A DNA stretch of 64,000 nucleotides from Malachius bipustulatus (lineage: Eukaryota > Arthropoda > Insecta > Coleoptera > Melyridae), in assembly GCA_910589415.1 (NCBI GenBank), contig OU342638.1, positions 2,046,001 through 2,110,000 of the forward strand, in the 5' to 3' direction. The position numbers were made by a program, and so were the translations under genes. Position 1 is the first letter of the stretch. Each line of letters begins with the position of its first letter. A model generated the notes under the pieces. The model saw only the letters and a program-made list of their open reading frames with translations. It did no database searches and was not told where the DNA came from. Positions 12,495-21,775 of this stretch are shown piece by piece.

Positions 12495-12655
12495 CTTGAC
12501 GAGACCAGACGAGACCAGACGAGACCAGACGAGACGAGACGAGACGAGACGAGACTGAGTATGTCGAGACCGAGACTGGCTTCTGGTCTCGTCTCGAGGT
12601 GACGAGACGAGACGAGACTGACCCCAAGTCTCGCCCAGTCTCGTCTCGCGGCAAC
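12495..12655. repeat. Right subterminal (GAGAC)n array of the hAT element
   Basis: A GAGAC/GTCTC pentamer array mirroring 9952-10115. It produces spurious long frames rich in SRLVS. Confidence 0.7.
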
Positions 12656-12667
12656 ACTAGATTTTGG

Positions 12668-13190
12668 TATCACAGTCGGTTTATCATATTGCAAACTATC
12701 ACAGGATATTGCACAGGTATCAAAGAACAAATGTAAATAGTAAAACGGTTTTCCTCTGTTTTTAAAAGTTATCTCAAAAGAGATTAAATATGATAGTAAA
12801 TCAATAAACAGGGGTGAACTGACTACGAGGCGCATGGGGATGCATGAGCGACAAGTTAGCAAGTCCGTTTCTTCATTAATCTGTTGTTTCGTGGTTTATT
12901 CGGTTTAATTGCTTTTAAAAATTACTTCAATGTAGGGGTGATTAAAAAATATCTTACGGTAAACTACAAGTATAGTTTAAGTTTGATAGCGATAAGTCAT
13001 GAACACCAAACCGGGAAAAAGAATTGGTGAACGGAGAGACAGGAGAGCGAAAAGGAAAGACAGACCGAAAAAAGAAAGAGAAGAAAAAATGAGCCAGGTG
13101 TTAGGCTCTGGAGGAAAGTTAGCAGACTGCACCGACTGACCTCTCTTACGGTGGCAACAGGTAAGATTGGCGAAACCAATCGAACCGGGT
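12668..13190. other. Gypsy 3' region without genes
   Basis: Purine-rich on the + strand around 13010-13100; no supported gene. Confidence 0.35.
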
Positions 13191-13193
13191 GGT

Positions 13194-13471
13194 CTGACAT
13201 GCAAGTTTGGACAGATGGAAGGTCCTCAGGAGACGACGCAGGCTGTACTGTCTTATCCTTATTACAGTAGCAGCAGAGCTGGCCTGACACAAAGTTTGGA
13301 CAGATGGAAGGTCCTCAGGAGACGACGCAGGCTGTACTGTCTTATCCTTATTACAGTAGCAGCAGAGCTGGCCTGACACAAAGTTTGGACAGATGGAAGG
13401 TCCTCAGGAGACGACGCAGGCTGTACTGTCTTATCCTTATTACAGTAGCAGCAGAGCTGGCCTGACACAAT
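13194..13471. repeat. Tandem repeat, 89-bp unit, about three copies
   Basis: The unit contains 'aagtttggacagatggaagg' and ends 'gagctggcctgacaca'. The boundary motif 'gcctgacaca' falls at 13282, 13371 and 13460, giving a constant 89-bp period. The copies look nearly identical; the first begins within 'tgacatgcaag'. It lies about 85 bp beyond the integrase stop, in the Gypsy 3' region. Confidence 0.9.
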
Positions 13472-13555
13472 AAGAAAAAGAAATGAGAAAAATGGGGTGA
13501 TGAGGAAAGAGAAAAAAACGATAAGGAGAGAGAGAGCGAGAAAAAGAAGTTAATT

Positions 13556-14815
13556 TTAAACATCGCAATCAGAGTCGATTTCGGGTGAGCGAGCTTTCAA
13601 GTCCTGTATGTGGTATCGCCCAATATTACGACCTCCGGAGTCCTCAAGCTGATATACCAAGGGAGAGATAATTTTAGTGACCGTCGCTGATATGAATTTA
13701 GGCGCTAATTTAGCTGCGAAATCTTTGGAGGCATCAGATAAGACAAAATTTCGGGCCCAGACATGATCGCCAAGATGAAATCTAAGATCCCCGCGACGCA
13801 GATTACAGCGCTGAGCGTTGGCAGCGTACGCCTTTTTGAGGTGTTTCTGAACTATTTTTGATATTTCAGGTAAATTATTGGTAATCTTAGGGTCAGAAAT
13901 TTTCGTCACAACCTCCTCGAAGTTGTCAGCGTCCGATGAGATTAATCCGTAAAATCCACCGTTAACCGGAATATGACGATTAAACATGAGGAAAGAGGGT
14001 GAATACTTAGTGGTTTCATGAATGGAAAGACGAATGGCTTGAGCGATTTTAAAAATATTTTGGTCCCAGTGTTTATGGTTGTCCTGAATATAAGACCGAA
14101 TGGCGGTGGTAATGACACGATTAACACGTTCGGTAGGGTTGGCTTGAGGATGGTATTTAGCCGTATACCAAATTTTCTGGACACCATAAGAGGAAGCTAG
14201 GGACCGAAACTCTTTAGAAATAAACTGCACTCCATTATCAACGACAATGACTTGAGGCACTCCGAAGAGGAGAAAGACTTGGTTTTCGATAAATTTGACG
14301 ATAGCCTTGGAGGTAGCACGAGGCAAGGGGTGAACTAGCACAAATTTAGTGAAATAATCCGTAACTACAAGAAGATATTGATTGTTTGAGCTGGACCTGG
14401 GGTAGGGACCTAATAAATCGGCAGAGATAAGCTGAAAGGGAAATTTTATGTCTCGGTACTTCCCCATAAGTCCCGCGGGAGGAAAATTATCGGCTTTGCA
14501 GGTCGCACAGACCTGACAAGCCTTAAGGTAACGGAAGAGGGATTGTTTCATTTGCGGCCAATAATATAACTCAGAAATTCGGGCGAGAGTTTTGCAAACA
14601 CCGAAGTGTCCACCCAAAGGATCGTCGTGATACATTTTTAAAATTTCTCTCCGATGAGGAGTAGGTACAACAATCTTCCAATCGAAAGACGGGAAAAGAG
14701 ATGTTCTAGAGGTAACATGCTTATACAGGACTTGATTTTTGACCCGGAAAGAAGGATATTTGTCGGGGTTCTCGACAACGTTGTAGTGTAAACTACCTTT
14801 AAAAATCCTGGTCAC
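13556..14815 (-). CDS. Gypsy integrase domain, cut off from the rest of pol
   Basis: Integrase inserts the retrotransposon cDNA into host DNA. The 419-codon frame shows the HHCC zinc-binding region near residues 60-105 (H..H, then CQVCATC). The catalytic core follows, with D in ISADLLGPY, D in VVDNGVQF and E in PTERVNRV. A basic C-terminal part ends at a stop at 13556. The frame is clean. It normally continues from RNase H without a break, but that part now begins at 21776, about 7 kb away, because of an insertion. The first codons (GTG read as start) are only the edge of the frame, not a real initiation site. Confidence 0.9.
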   Translation of the reverse strand: MTRIFKGSLHYNVVENPDKYPSFRVKNQVLYKHVTSRTSLFPSFDWKIVVPTPHRREILKMYHDDPLGGHFGVCKTLARISELYYWPQMKQSLFRYLKACQVCATCKADNFPPAGLMGKYRDIKFPFQLISADLLGPYPRSSSNNQYLLVVTDYFTKFVLVHPLPRATSKAIVKFIENQVFLLFGVPQVIVVDNGVQFISKEFRSLASSYGVQKIWYTAKYHPQANPTERVNRVITTAIRSYIQDNHKHWDQNIFKIAQAIRLSIHETTKYSPSFLMFNRHIPVNGGFYGLISSDADNFEEVVTKISDPKITNNLPEISKIVQKHLKKAYAANAQRCNLRRGDLRFHLGDHVWARNFVLSDASKDFAAKLAPKFISATVTKIISPLVYQLEDSGGRNIGRYHIQDLKARSPEIDSDCDV

Positions 14816-14857
14816 ATGGAACCAATTCTGTAGTGTAAACTACCTTTAAAAATTGAG
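14782..14857. repeat. 51-bp direct duplication at the integrase/insert edge
   Basis: The block 'tgtagtgtaaactaccttta' is found at 14784 and again 51 bp further on, separated by about 25 bases. Only the first copy is in the integrase frame, so the second lies at the edge of the inserted block. Confidence 0.75.
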
Positions 14858-15649
14858 ATCCTGCGTCATGCGCAGTAAATTCAGTAATGTGGCCCCCAGA
14901 CTGAATGGTTTTGAAAAAGAAGAAGCCCCTTTGACGTTTGAAATGTCGATTTGCCTGTCATGATTGATTTTTGGATTCCCGCCCTGAAGGATTGATTTGA
15001 ATTTAAAGTTCTACCTCCCTGATTTCAAATAAATGACCACATCACTTACTTACCGCTTGTAATCGTTATTTTTACCTTGGCTCGTGATTTACCTGTGTTT
15101 GTAGTTTTGGCTCGTGATCTGTCTAGTTTTCACTTTGTTTGGACTTTGTTGTTGTGTGGGTGTAGTAACCTTATTTTGGTTCGTTCGTAGCAAACGCTAC
15201 GAAAATACTTTGAGAGAGTCTTTTGTTGAGAGATAGGAGATTTAATTTAAAAGACAGAGTTTCCCCTTGAATGAATTGATTTATTGACTTTTAAATTGAT
15301 TTGAATGTTTAGTCTGTTTACCCAGTGAGATCCCCAAAAGGTTTTCCTCCTAAGAAAGTTTATAGTCACGAGGAAAAAAGAAAACCCAGTAAAAACAACC
15401 ACCTCGGACTTGCAAAGTGCCAAAAATAAAATACAAAAACATACAAGGAAAACATACAATACAAAAGACACAACACATATAAAATCGGCACCGTTTTGAT
15501 GTAAAATTGACATTGATAAACAAATCTGTTATATTCAGGAAGACCCCATTTTATCTTTCTATTTCAAGAACTCATACCTCCTGAAAAGAAAACAAAACAC
15601 ACAAAAATGCAAATAAAAACACAAAACACATATATATAAATCACGCCTT

Positions 15650-16170
15650 GAGTCAACACATAGTGCTTGCTATGTGCCAACGACGTAGGTTAAGTAAATG
15701 CACCCCTTGTTGCCGGTCTAATGCTTGTTAGCACCAGCGAGGTTAAAATGTAAAGAGTAAAATAGATTGTTGGCAAGTAAATAAATAGTTTAGAGTTCAG
15801 AAAATAGGAAATACAAAATGAAACCAAACATATTATATAACAGAGGCATTATCGAGCCGTAAAAGGACGGTCAACGATAACAAATTGGAAATAAAATAAA
15901 TTCATCAAGACCACAGTGCATAAATAAATAAATCAAATCAATAATGAAATTTAAAGAAACAAATACGGTTATAAGTTTGAAATAACGTTAGGGTAATACA
16001 TCGTTCAAAATTATGACATGACATGAAAACAAAATATCGTTTACAGCTCAGATAAACTTATCATTAGTCTCCGTACCCCAAACACATATAAATAAAATAA
16101 ACAGTGGGGAAATAATATATCTAATCGAATGCCCAGTGCTTGCTGGCACACCGACAGATCTTAAGTGGGA
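15650..16170. repeat. Dispersed degenerate motif TGCTTGyTrGCACC
   Basis: Three related hairpin-prone sites: 'agtgcttgctatgtgccaac' (about 15662), 'aatgcttgttagcaccagcg' (about 15721) and 'agtgcttgctggcacaccga' (about 16136). Each is followed by a 'gttaa/cttaa...gggtaaaat'-like stretch. Function unknown. Confidence 0.4.
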
Positions 16171-17837
16171 AGGGTAAAATGGGCTACAGGCACTATTAAT
16201 AAAATCACATGAACCATCACCGATAGGTGAACTCGAATTAAAGTTCCTGGGTTACAGTTTAAAATCAAAATACCACCATCGCTATCTCATGATTATAAGT
16301 CGTTTATCGCAGGTACTCTCCTGGATTTGTTCGTGAATGAGATCAAATAAAACACGTGCGGTTAGACGAAGCATTTGGAATAAATATCAGTGTGTGTCTG
16401 TAAAGGATCGAATAGATAATTCAATTTCTATAAATTTTTAATATTTAAGAATTTTATAAATTTAATAAAACTCTTTCAAGATGATGTAATCCAAGTTAAG
16501 GAAAGTCCGAATTTAGTTTTCATTACCTACGCGATGGGAAATATAATATAAGCGAGCATTGAAGCAATAATTCTGTTAAGGTCAGCACTAGAGAAATCAA
16601 ATACGCCTGTAGTCCGACGGCGGCACAGGAAAGTAAAGTCATTAATAAAGACCCAACTTGAAATTAAAACTCAAGAGAACAGATTAGAATTATTTTCCCA
16701 GATTAAAAACTGCTCAAAAATCATGTAGAGCCTTTTAGTAGGATGCTAATTATCAAAACCAGATGGTCAGCGGCGTGAGTACAGAGAGACATTGTTGAAT
16801 TAATAGCCTCCAGACTAAACTATTGTATAAAAGATTAAGTTTCGGACGTGATCAAAACTGCGTTTTCGAAAAACCGCTGAGCGAGGTCAATTGGAACTGT
16901 GGGAACGAAAACCGTTCAACTGGAAAGGCGGAGTTAGTGAGAGGGCGGTTCCAAATTATTTAATGAGAGAAAAAGAGGAAAATATTCGGACATTGGCATC
17001 AGAACTCTGATTGGGAAGTTAAGTAGCCTTGGGGGTAAAACGTCTAAGCCAAGAATTAAGAAGTAGGCGGTCAAACCGACTAACTCGAAAAAGTGGGAAT
17101 TAAAAAATTTCAAAGAGGAAACGGGAGTCTCCTTTCAGCTGTCGTCGTAACAGTTTGGGGAACGCGAAAAGTCTCTGGTAGTTAACCAGAATAAAAAGTC
17201 TATAATTGGCGTCGCGACGGTTATCCGCGAAATTAGTCTTGTTTTTAAAACAAAGTGTTTGTTAGCTAAGTAAAAATTAGTTACGCGAAGTAGAACCGCG
17301 AGTTTTCTTAAAGTTGATTAAGAAAATTATTCTTGAATAATTTTTAGTTAAAATATTCGCAATTATTTGTGAGTGATTAATCAGTTATTACGAATAGGAA
17401 TAATAATTATTACACGGTCGTAATACGGGTAAAATAAATGTCTCAGTGAAGTGCCCAATATTTGGATTCATTTGGATTTTCCTTAAAAGGAGAAAGGTCA
17501 GAGATTTTTGTATACTAATACTTATGTACTTTGGTATATTTTGGAACCTTAAGGGTTACTGTTCAATAAAGTCAGACAATTTAATAGACAGTTGTGGATG
17601 AATAACCCACAGGTTGCTAAATAAAATACACCTTGAGTGTGTCGTGTCAAAAAGGCACTAAGATTTTTCTTGATGTTGTTATATACCAAGGTAAATAATT
17701 TTGTAATTATTTACTACTTGTAATGTATGGTTACTGTAATAAAGGTTAAAGTATCGAGTATTAATCAAAGATTGATTCTACCAATAAAGGGGTACATAAA
17801 CGTAAATAATAAGGTATTATTATTATTAGAGATAATA

Positions 17838-19158
17838 CCGGGTGCGGCAAAATGATAGGTACTATTTGGGATGTCAATAAAAACCAAACCACATAAAGCA
17901 ATTTTTTTTTATTTTATGTTTCGAAATCTACGTTTAATGCCATTTAGGAACGTTATTTTTTAAAAATGATATCTTTTAAATGACGGCCATTATTATCGAT
18001 GCACTCTTGTAGGTTCTCACGGAAGCGCGCCATTACCCGATGGATCATTTCTTGGGGAATTACGGCAATTTCTTGTCTTATGGCTGCTTTCAATTCTTCC
18101 AGAGTCCGCGGACGATGTGTAAAAACTCTCGATTTGAGGTAACCCCAAAGAAAAAAGTCGCAAGGCGACAAATCAGGCGAACGCGGCGGCCAGCCGAGAT
18201 CACCCCGTAAAGACACCACTTTGTTTGGGAACATTTCTTGGAGAAGATTAAGTGAACGACGCGTGGTGTGCGATGTAGCACCATCCTGCTGGAACCAAAG
18301 ATGTTCTAGGTGATTATCGTTCAACTCGTTAACTTTTGGACGCAGGAAATTGTTAAGCATATCAAAATATCGATCTCCATTGACTGTTACTGTTATTCCA
18401 TTTTCTTCGAAAAAGTAAGGACCCCACACGCCGAACTCAGATATTGCACACCAGATGGTAACCTTTGGACTGTGAAGTGGTCGCTCATGAAGTTCCTGTG
18501 GATTATTTGCCGACCAATAACGGAAATTTTGCTTATTTACGGTACCCGATAGGTGAAAGTGAGCTTCATCGCTAGACATGAATACAGCGCCTCGAGGAAT
18601 GTTTTGAAGAATATCCCTGCATGAATTTGTACGGGTTTCAAAATCTCTTTCATTTAATTCCTGCACTACCATCATTTTGTACGGATGCATTTGGAGTGAG
18701 TTGTGTAAAATTCTTCGAACACTTCTATCGGAAATTCCCAAAGCAGCTGCATGCTTACGAGCTGAACGCCTTGGAGATTGTTGTACGGAAAGTCTTACCG
18801 CATTAACATTTTCTGGTGTTCTTACTGTCCTTGGTCGACCAGTAGATTTTCGTTTGAGCGCAGAACCTGTTTCCCTGAAGTGTAAAACCCACCGACGAAT
18901 TGTTCTTCCATCCGGAACCGCGCCATGTCGACCAACATCAAACTGATTACGGAACGCACGCTGCGTCGCTATGACAGATTCCCCATTTTTAATACACTCC
19001 TCGACAATGAAAGCACGATGCACTCCGCTCCAAGCCATGTCGATAACTGAACATTGCCTACTTTTGCTTACCTAACGCGACTGCGTGCACAGTGTTGCCG
19101 GTTTTACAAACCGAGCAACCGGTATTTGAAACCTTGCCTACCTTTTTGCCGCACCTTG
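17838..19158 (-). mobile_element. DD41D (rosa-type) mariner, complete
   Basis: 1,321 bp flanked by TA (17836-17837 and 19159-19160). Termini are CCGGGTGCGGCAAAATGATA on the left and, inverted, CAAGGTGCGGCAAAAAGGTA on the right: imperfect repeats of about 24 bases. It holds one uninterrupted transposase frame on the minus strand with short untranslated flanks. It is nested inside the block that splits the Gypsy pol. Confidence 0.9.
17953..19038 (-). CDS. Mariner-family transposase, DD41D type, intact frame of 361 residues
   Basis: A cut-and-paste transposase with an N-terminal paired-type DNA-binding part (two helix-turn-helix regions within residues 1-115; GRTIRRW, then GRPRTVRTPENV) and a DDE/D catalytic domain. 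The first Asp is in MSSDEAHFH, the second in FQQDGATSH and the third in PDLSPCDFFLWG. I count 41 residues between the second and third acidic residues, the spacing of the rosa group. The start ATG gives MAWSGVHRAF and sits about 120 bp from the right terminal repeat. No stop or frameshift is seen, and a basic C-terminus ends DIIFKK. Related frames with similar spacing occur in the decayed element at 50002-51778. Confidence 0.92.
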   Translation of the reverse strand: MAWSGVHRAFIVEECIKNGESVIATQRAFRNQFDVGRHGAVPDGRTIRRWVLHFRETGSALKRKSTGRPRTVRTPENVNAVRLSVQQSPRRSARKHAAALGISDRSVRRILHNSLQMHPYKMMVVQELNERDFETRTNSCRDILQNIPRGAVFMSSDEAHFHLSGTVNKQNFRYWSANNPQELHERPLHSPKVTIWCAISEFGVWGPYFFEENGITVTVNGDRYFDMLNNFLRPKVNELNDNHLEHLWFQQDGATSHTTRRSLNLLQEMFPNKVVSLRGDLGWPPRSPDLSPCDFFLWGYLKSRVFTHRPRTLEELKAAIRQEIAVIPQEMIHRVMARFRENLQECIDNNGRHLKDIIFKK

Positions 19159-19160
19159 TA

Positions 19161-19794
19161 GTTATATTACAGCTCTCACAATTTCGATGCATCTGTGAGG
19201 GGAAATAAAGTGAAACTTATTGTAGGTACTTATAGGAGTATATTATGACTATCAAATTATTTTAGTGTTTTGTACGTTTTTATTATTATTTTATAAATAA
19301 AATTTATTAAACCAAATTCATGAATTTAAATTTGCTCACCCAGATATATTAAGAATTAAACAAAACAAATGGTCTGCTAAGTGACATAAATAATATAGAG
19401 AAAATTTCAATAAATTATTTTTTTTATTATTTTTCTTTTTCTTGTTTTGTTTTTCATAATTTCAATCAGACCAACTAATAAAGAAAAAGCTAAGTTAGGA
19501 GTGTAAATAACTCTCCTAAGACATAATATAAAAAACAGGAATATCTAATACTTCCAAATAAGAAGCGAGGCCTGGGCAGAGTCATTGAAAATTATATTTT
19601 TTTAAGGTACGTATAGATTTTTCTTATTGTTTGTCTTTGGTGGATTTGACACTCGAGATCGCCACGGTGTATGCCAGTGGTCAGATCCGGCTCCACGACT
19701 TCCTTTCAAAAACTTTAGTTCCGCTCGGCTAAAAATCAATTTGACTAGTTAACAGGTGGGCCGTAAATTTTGAGAAACCCCTAACAAGGGTTTT
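19161..19794. other. AT-rich spacer without genes
   Basis: I see no supported gene or family feature here. Confidence 0.3.
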
Positions 19795-20035
19795 CTCCCC
19801 TGTTACATTGGTGTCCTGTGCGGGGTGCACGGTTACATTCATTTGTGACAAAGACGGTCTCCCCTGTTACATCGGTGTCAGGTGTGTCGTAAATTTTACA
19901 TTTGCGACGAAGACGTCCCGCGTTGTTACATGGGTGTACATGCGTGGGGTTCATAACGGGCCACCCTGTTACATTGCCGTCAGGTGTGTGGTGTCATAGC
20001 GTCCCGTTCATAACGTCCTACCCTGTTACATGTCT
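19795..20035. repeat. Degenerate tandem repeat, about 60-bp unit, five TGTTACAT anchors
   Basis: 'tgttacat' occurs at 19801, 19865, 19924, 19967 and 20024, spaced 43-64 bp, usually preceded by 'ccc' and followed by 'ggtgtc' or 'gccgtcagg'. GC content is higher than in the surroundings. Confidence 0.7.
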
Positions 20036-20630
20036 TTCGCATTGTAAAATAAATGAAACAGAAATATAAATAAAATGGTTAATGAGCAACGAGTCACAAA
20101 CGAAATTAATTTAGCATAAACAAATGTAAATCATGAAAAACACATGTTCAACCCTTTTGACTACAATAATTTAGAAATAAATAAAGATCGGAAATAATAA
20201 TAATCAATAATCGAAGCAAGCATTCTCACAAATGAAATAAAGTCACATGAGGTTTTATGTACAAATTAGTTCAATCAAAATAAATAAATTGTTTAAATAA
20301 TTCCATGAATAAAAGAAATGATAAAAGAGATGGTAGAGAGTAAAAAGAAAGGTTAAATAAGTGAGTAATGTGAGTAGCGTTAAAATAGAATGTGCTTCGA
20401 TAAAATAATAATAACCACAATAATAAATATTAGTCAAAAGGCATGTGCAATTTCAAGATTACAATAAATAATAATAATTAGCTAAAATTCAAGTATAAGT
20501 TTCTCAAAAGTAACAAACTGTTAGGTTATTTTGAATAATGCAAAATGACAATGGAAATTAGATCGAGCATGCTTCTACGGTTTGAATTGATTCACTGAAA
20601 ATTCCAATTTATAAAATTGTGGTATGGAGG

Positions 20631-21089
20631 CAGTGATGCGAATTGTATTATACACGTTGTATTATACACTTGTATAATACGTATTTTTTGTATTATACTA
20701 GCACATTTTATACCGGTATTAAAAACAAAAAGAAGAACTATTTGAAATAGACCTTCTCAAATGACAGAACTGACAGAAGTGACAGAACCGAGACTATCCA
20801 TACAATGATTACCATGTGTGATTGTGTCATTGTTGAAATTAAACAAAATTATAATAATTAAAAAAATATCACTACTTATCTTGAAGTACTTAATAAAACT
20901 AAATAACAAAAATAAAAGCTTGGTTAAGAATAATTTGTAGTCTGGATAATGAATTGATCAATGACAGGAGACAACTGACAAGTGACCGTAATTTTTGGTA
21001 ACCTTCAAATTTGTATTATACGGTATTTTAAACCGTATTATACGCTGTATAATACAAAAAAAATAAAATACCGTATTTTTGCATCACTG
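20631..21089. mobile_element. Small hAT MITE with GTATTATAC subterminal repeats
   Basis: 459 bp flanked by the 8-bp duplication TATGGAGG (20623-20630 and 21090-21097). It starts CAGTGATGC and ends GCATCACTG. Both ends contain several GTATTATAC/GTATAATAC units in alternating orientation. There is no coding capacity. The terminus and duplication size fit hAT. Confidence 0.85.
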
Positions 21090-21775
21090 TATGGAGGTCA
21101 CATGTTTAAACAATTTGAAATTAGACAATAAAATGAAATATTGAAACTAGCGTGTCGCTGAACGTATTGAAATAAACTTATTAAACTGTTACTGCAGGTG
21201 CGTTTGAGTATCTACATGGGGGCCCTGTTTTAAAATTCTTTCAATTACAAAACGTGAAGTTTCAAACTATACATGCTGGTTGGAATAAAATATCAGTACT
21301 TGTAACCTCCTGTTTGAATACAAAACAATTAATTAAAACTTAATTTGGCTCTACTTGAATAATTAATTAGCTTGACCAAACACGTGTTTTACATGAGTCT
21401 TTTTCTAAATAAACAAATTGAAACCAAATTGAATAATACAAACAAATAAACTAAACGATATGATCTGATCTCTTGAGATATCACAATGCCTAACAGATAT
21501 TAATAAATTAGGATAAACAGTACTCACATGGGCTTTGTTTGGATTCGATTGTTTAAAAATAAATAATGAAGAGCACACCAGCTGATCGAACCCTCTGACC
21601 TTCACTCTCTGACGGTTGAAAAATAAGTGAACATGACTAGTGACTACTGAGTGTGACTTCAATTCTCGCTAACATGTGGTTTAATGACATTGACAGAACT
21701 GACGTTTCTAGCTTTGAAAGCTTGACAAAAACAAAATAAAAAATAAAAATTGGGTGCGTTTCTCGGCTCTAAAGT

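Larger units (their letters stand above)
9945..12659. mobile_element. Non-autonomous hAT element with GAGAC-rich ends
   Basis: Flanked by an 8-bp duplication, GATTTTGG (9937-9944 and 12660-12667). Termini are TAGTGATGCCGCGAGAC on the left and, inverted, TAGTGTTGCCGCGAGAC on the right; the YAGNGNTGCC form and the 8-bp duplication are typical of hAT. Both ends continue into about 150 bases of (GAGAC)n. No transposase frame is visible inside the 2.7 kb. It carries a TA-flanked MITE at 11850-12484 and other AT-rich DNA, including single 'cagggtg' ends near 10467 and 10572. Confidence 0.8.
14858..21775. other. Roughly 7 kb block inserted between RNase H and integrase of the Gypsy pol
   Basis: AT-rich DNA without a gene of its own apart from the mariner at 17838-19158. 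I found no matching LTRs or inverted termini at its two edges. A 10-base direct repeat, catgcgcagt, lies near both edges (14867 and 21789) and could be a clue to its boundaries. Degenerate repeats are present at 15650-16170 and 19795-20035. Confidence 0.5.

Noticed and set aside
12394..12862. Overlapping minus-strand frames rich in SRLVS repeats
   Set aside because: They are translations of the (GAGAC)n subterminal array, not proteins.
8160..13190. Envelope gene in the Gypsy 3' region
   Set aside because: No long frame, signal peptide or transmembrane pattern was found; most of the space is a hAT insertion and AT-rich DNA.
12977..13563. Several minus-strand frames repeating PEDLPSVQT-type units, plus plus-strand frame at 13167
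   Set aside because: They arise from the 89-bp tandem repeat, whose length is not a multiple of three, so each copy is read in a different frame.
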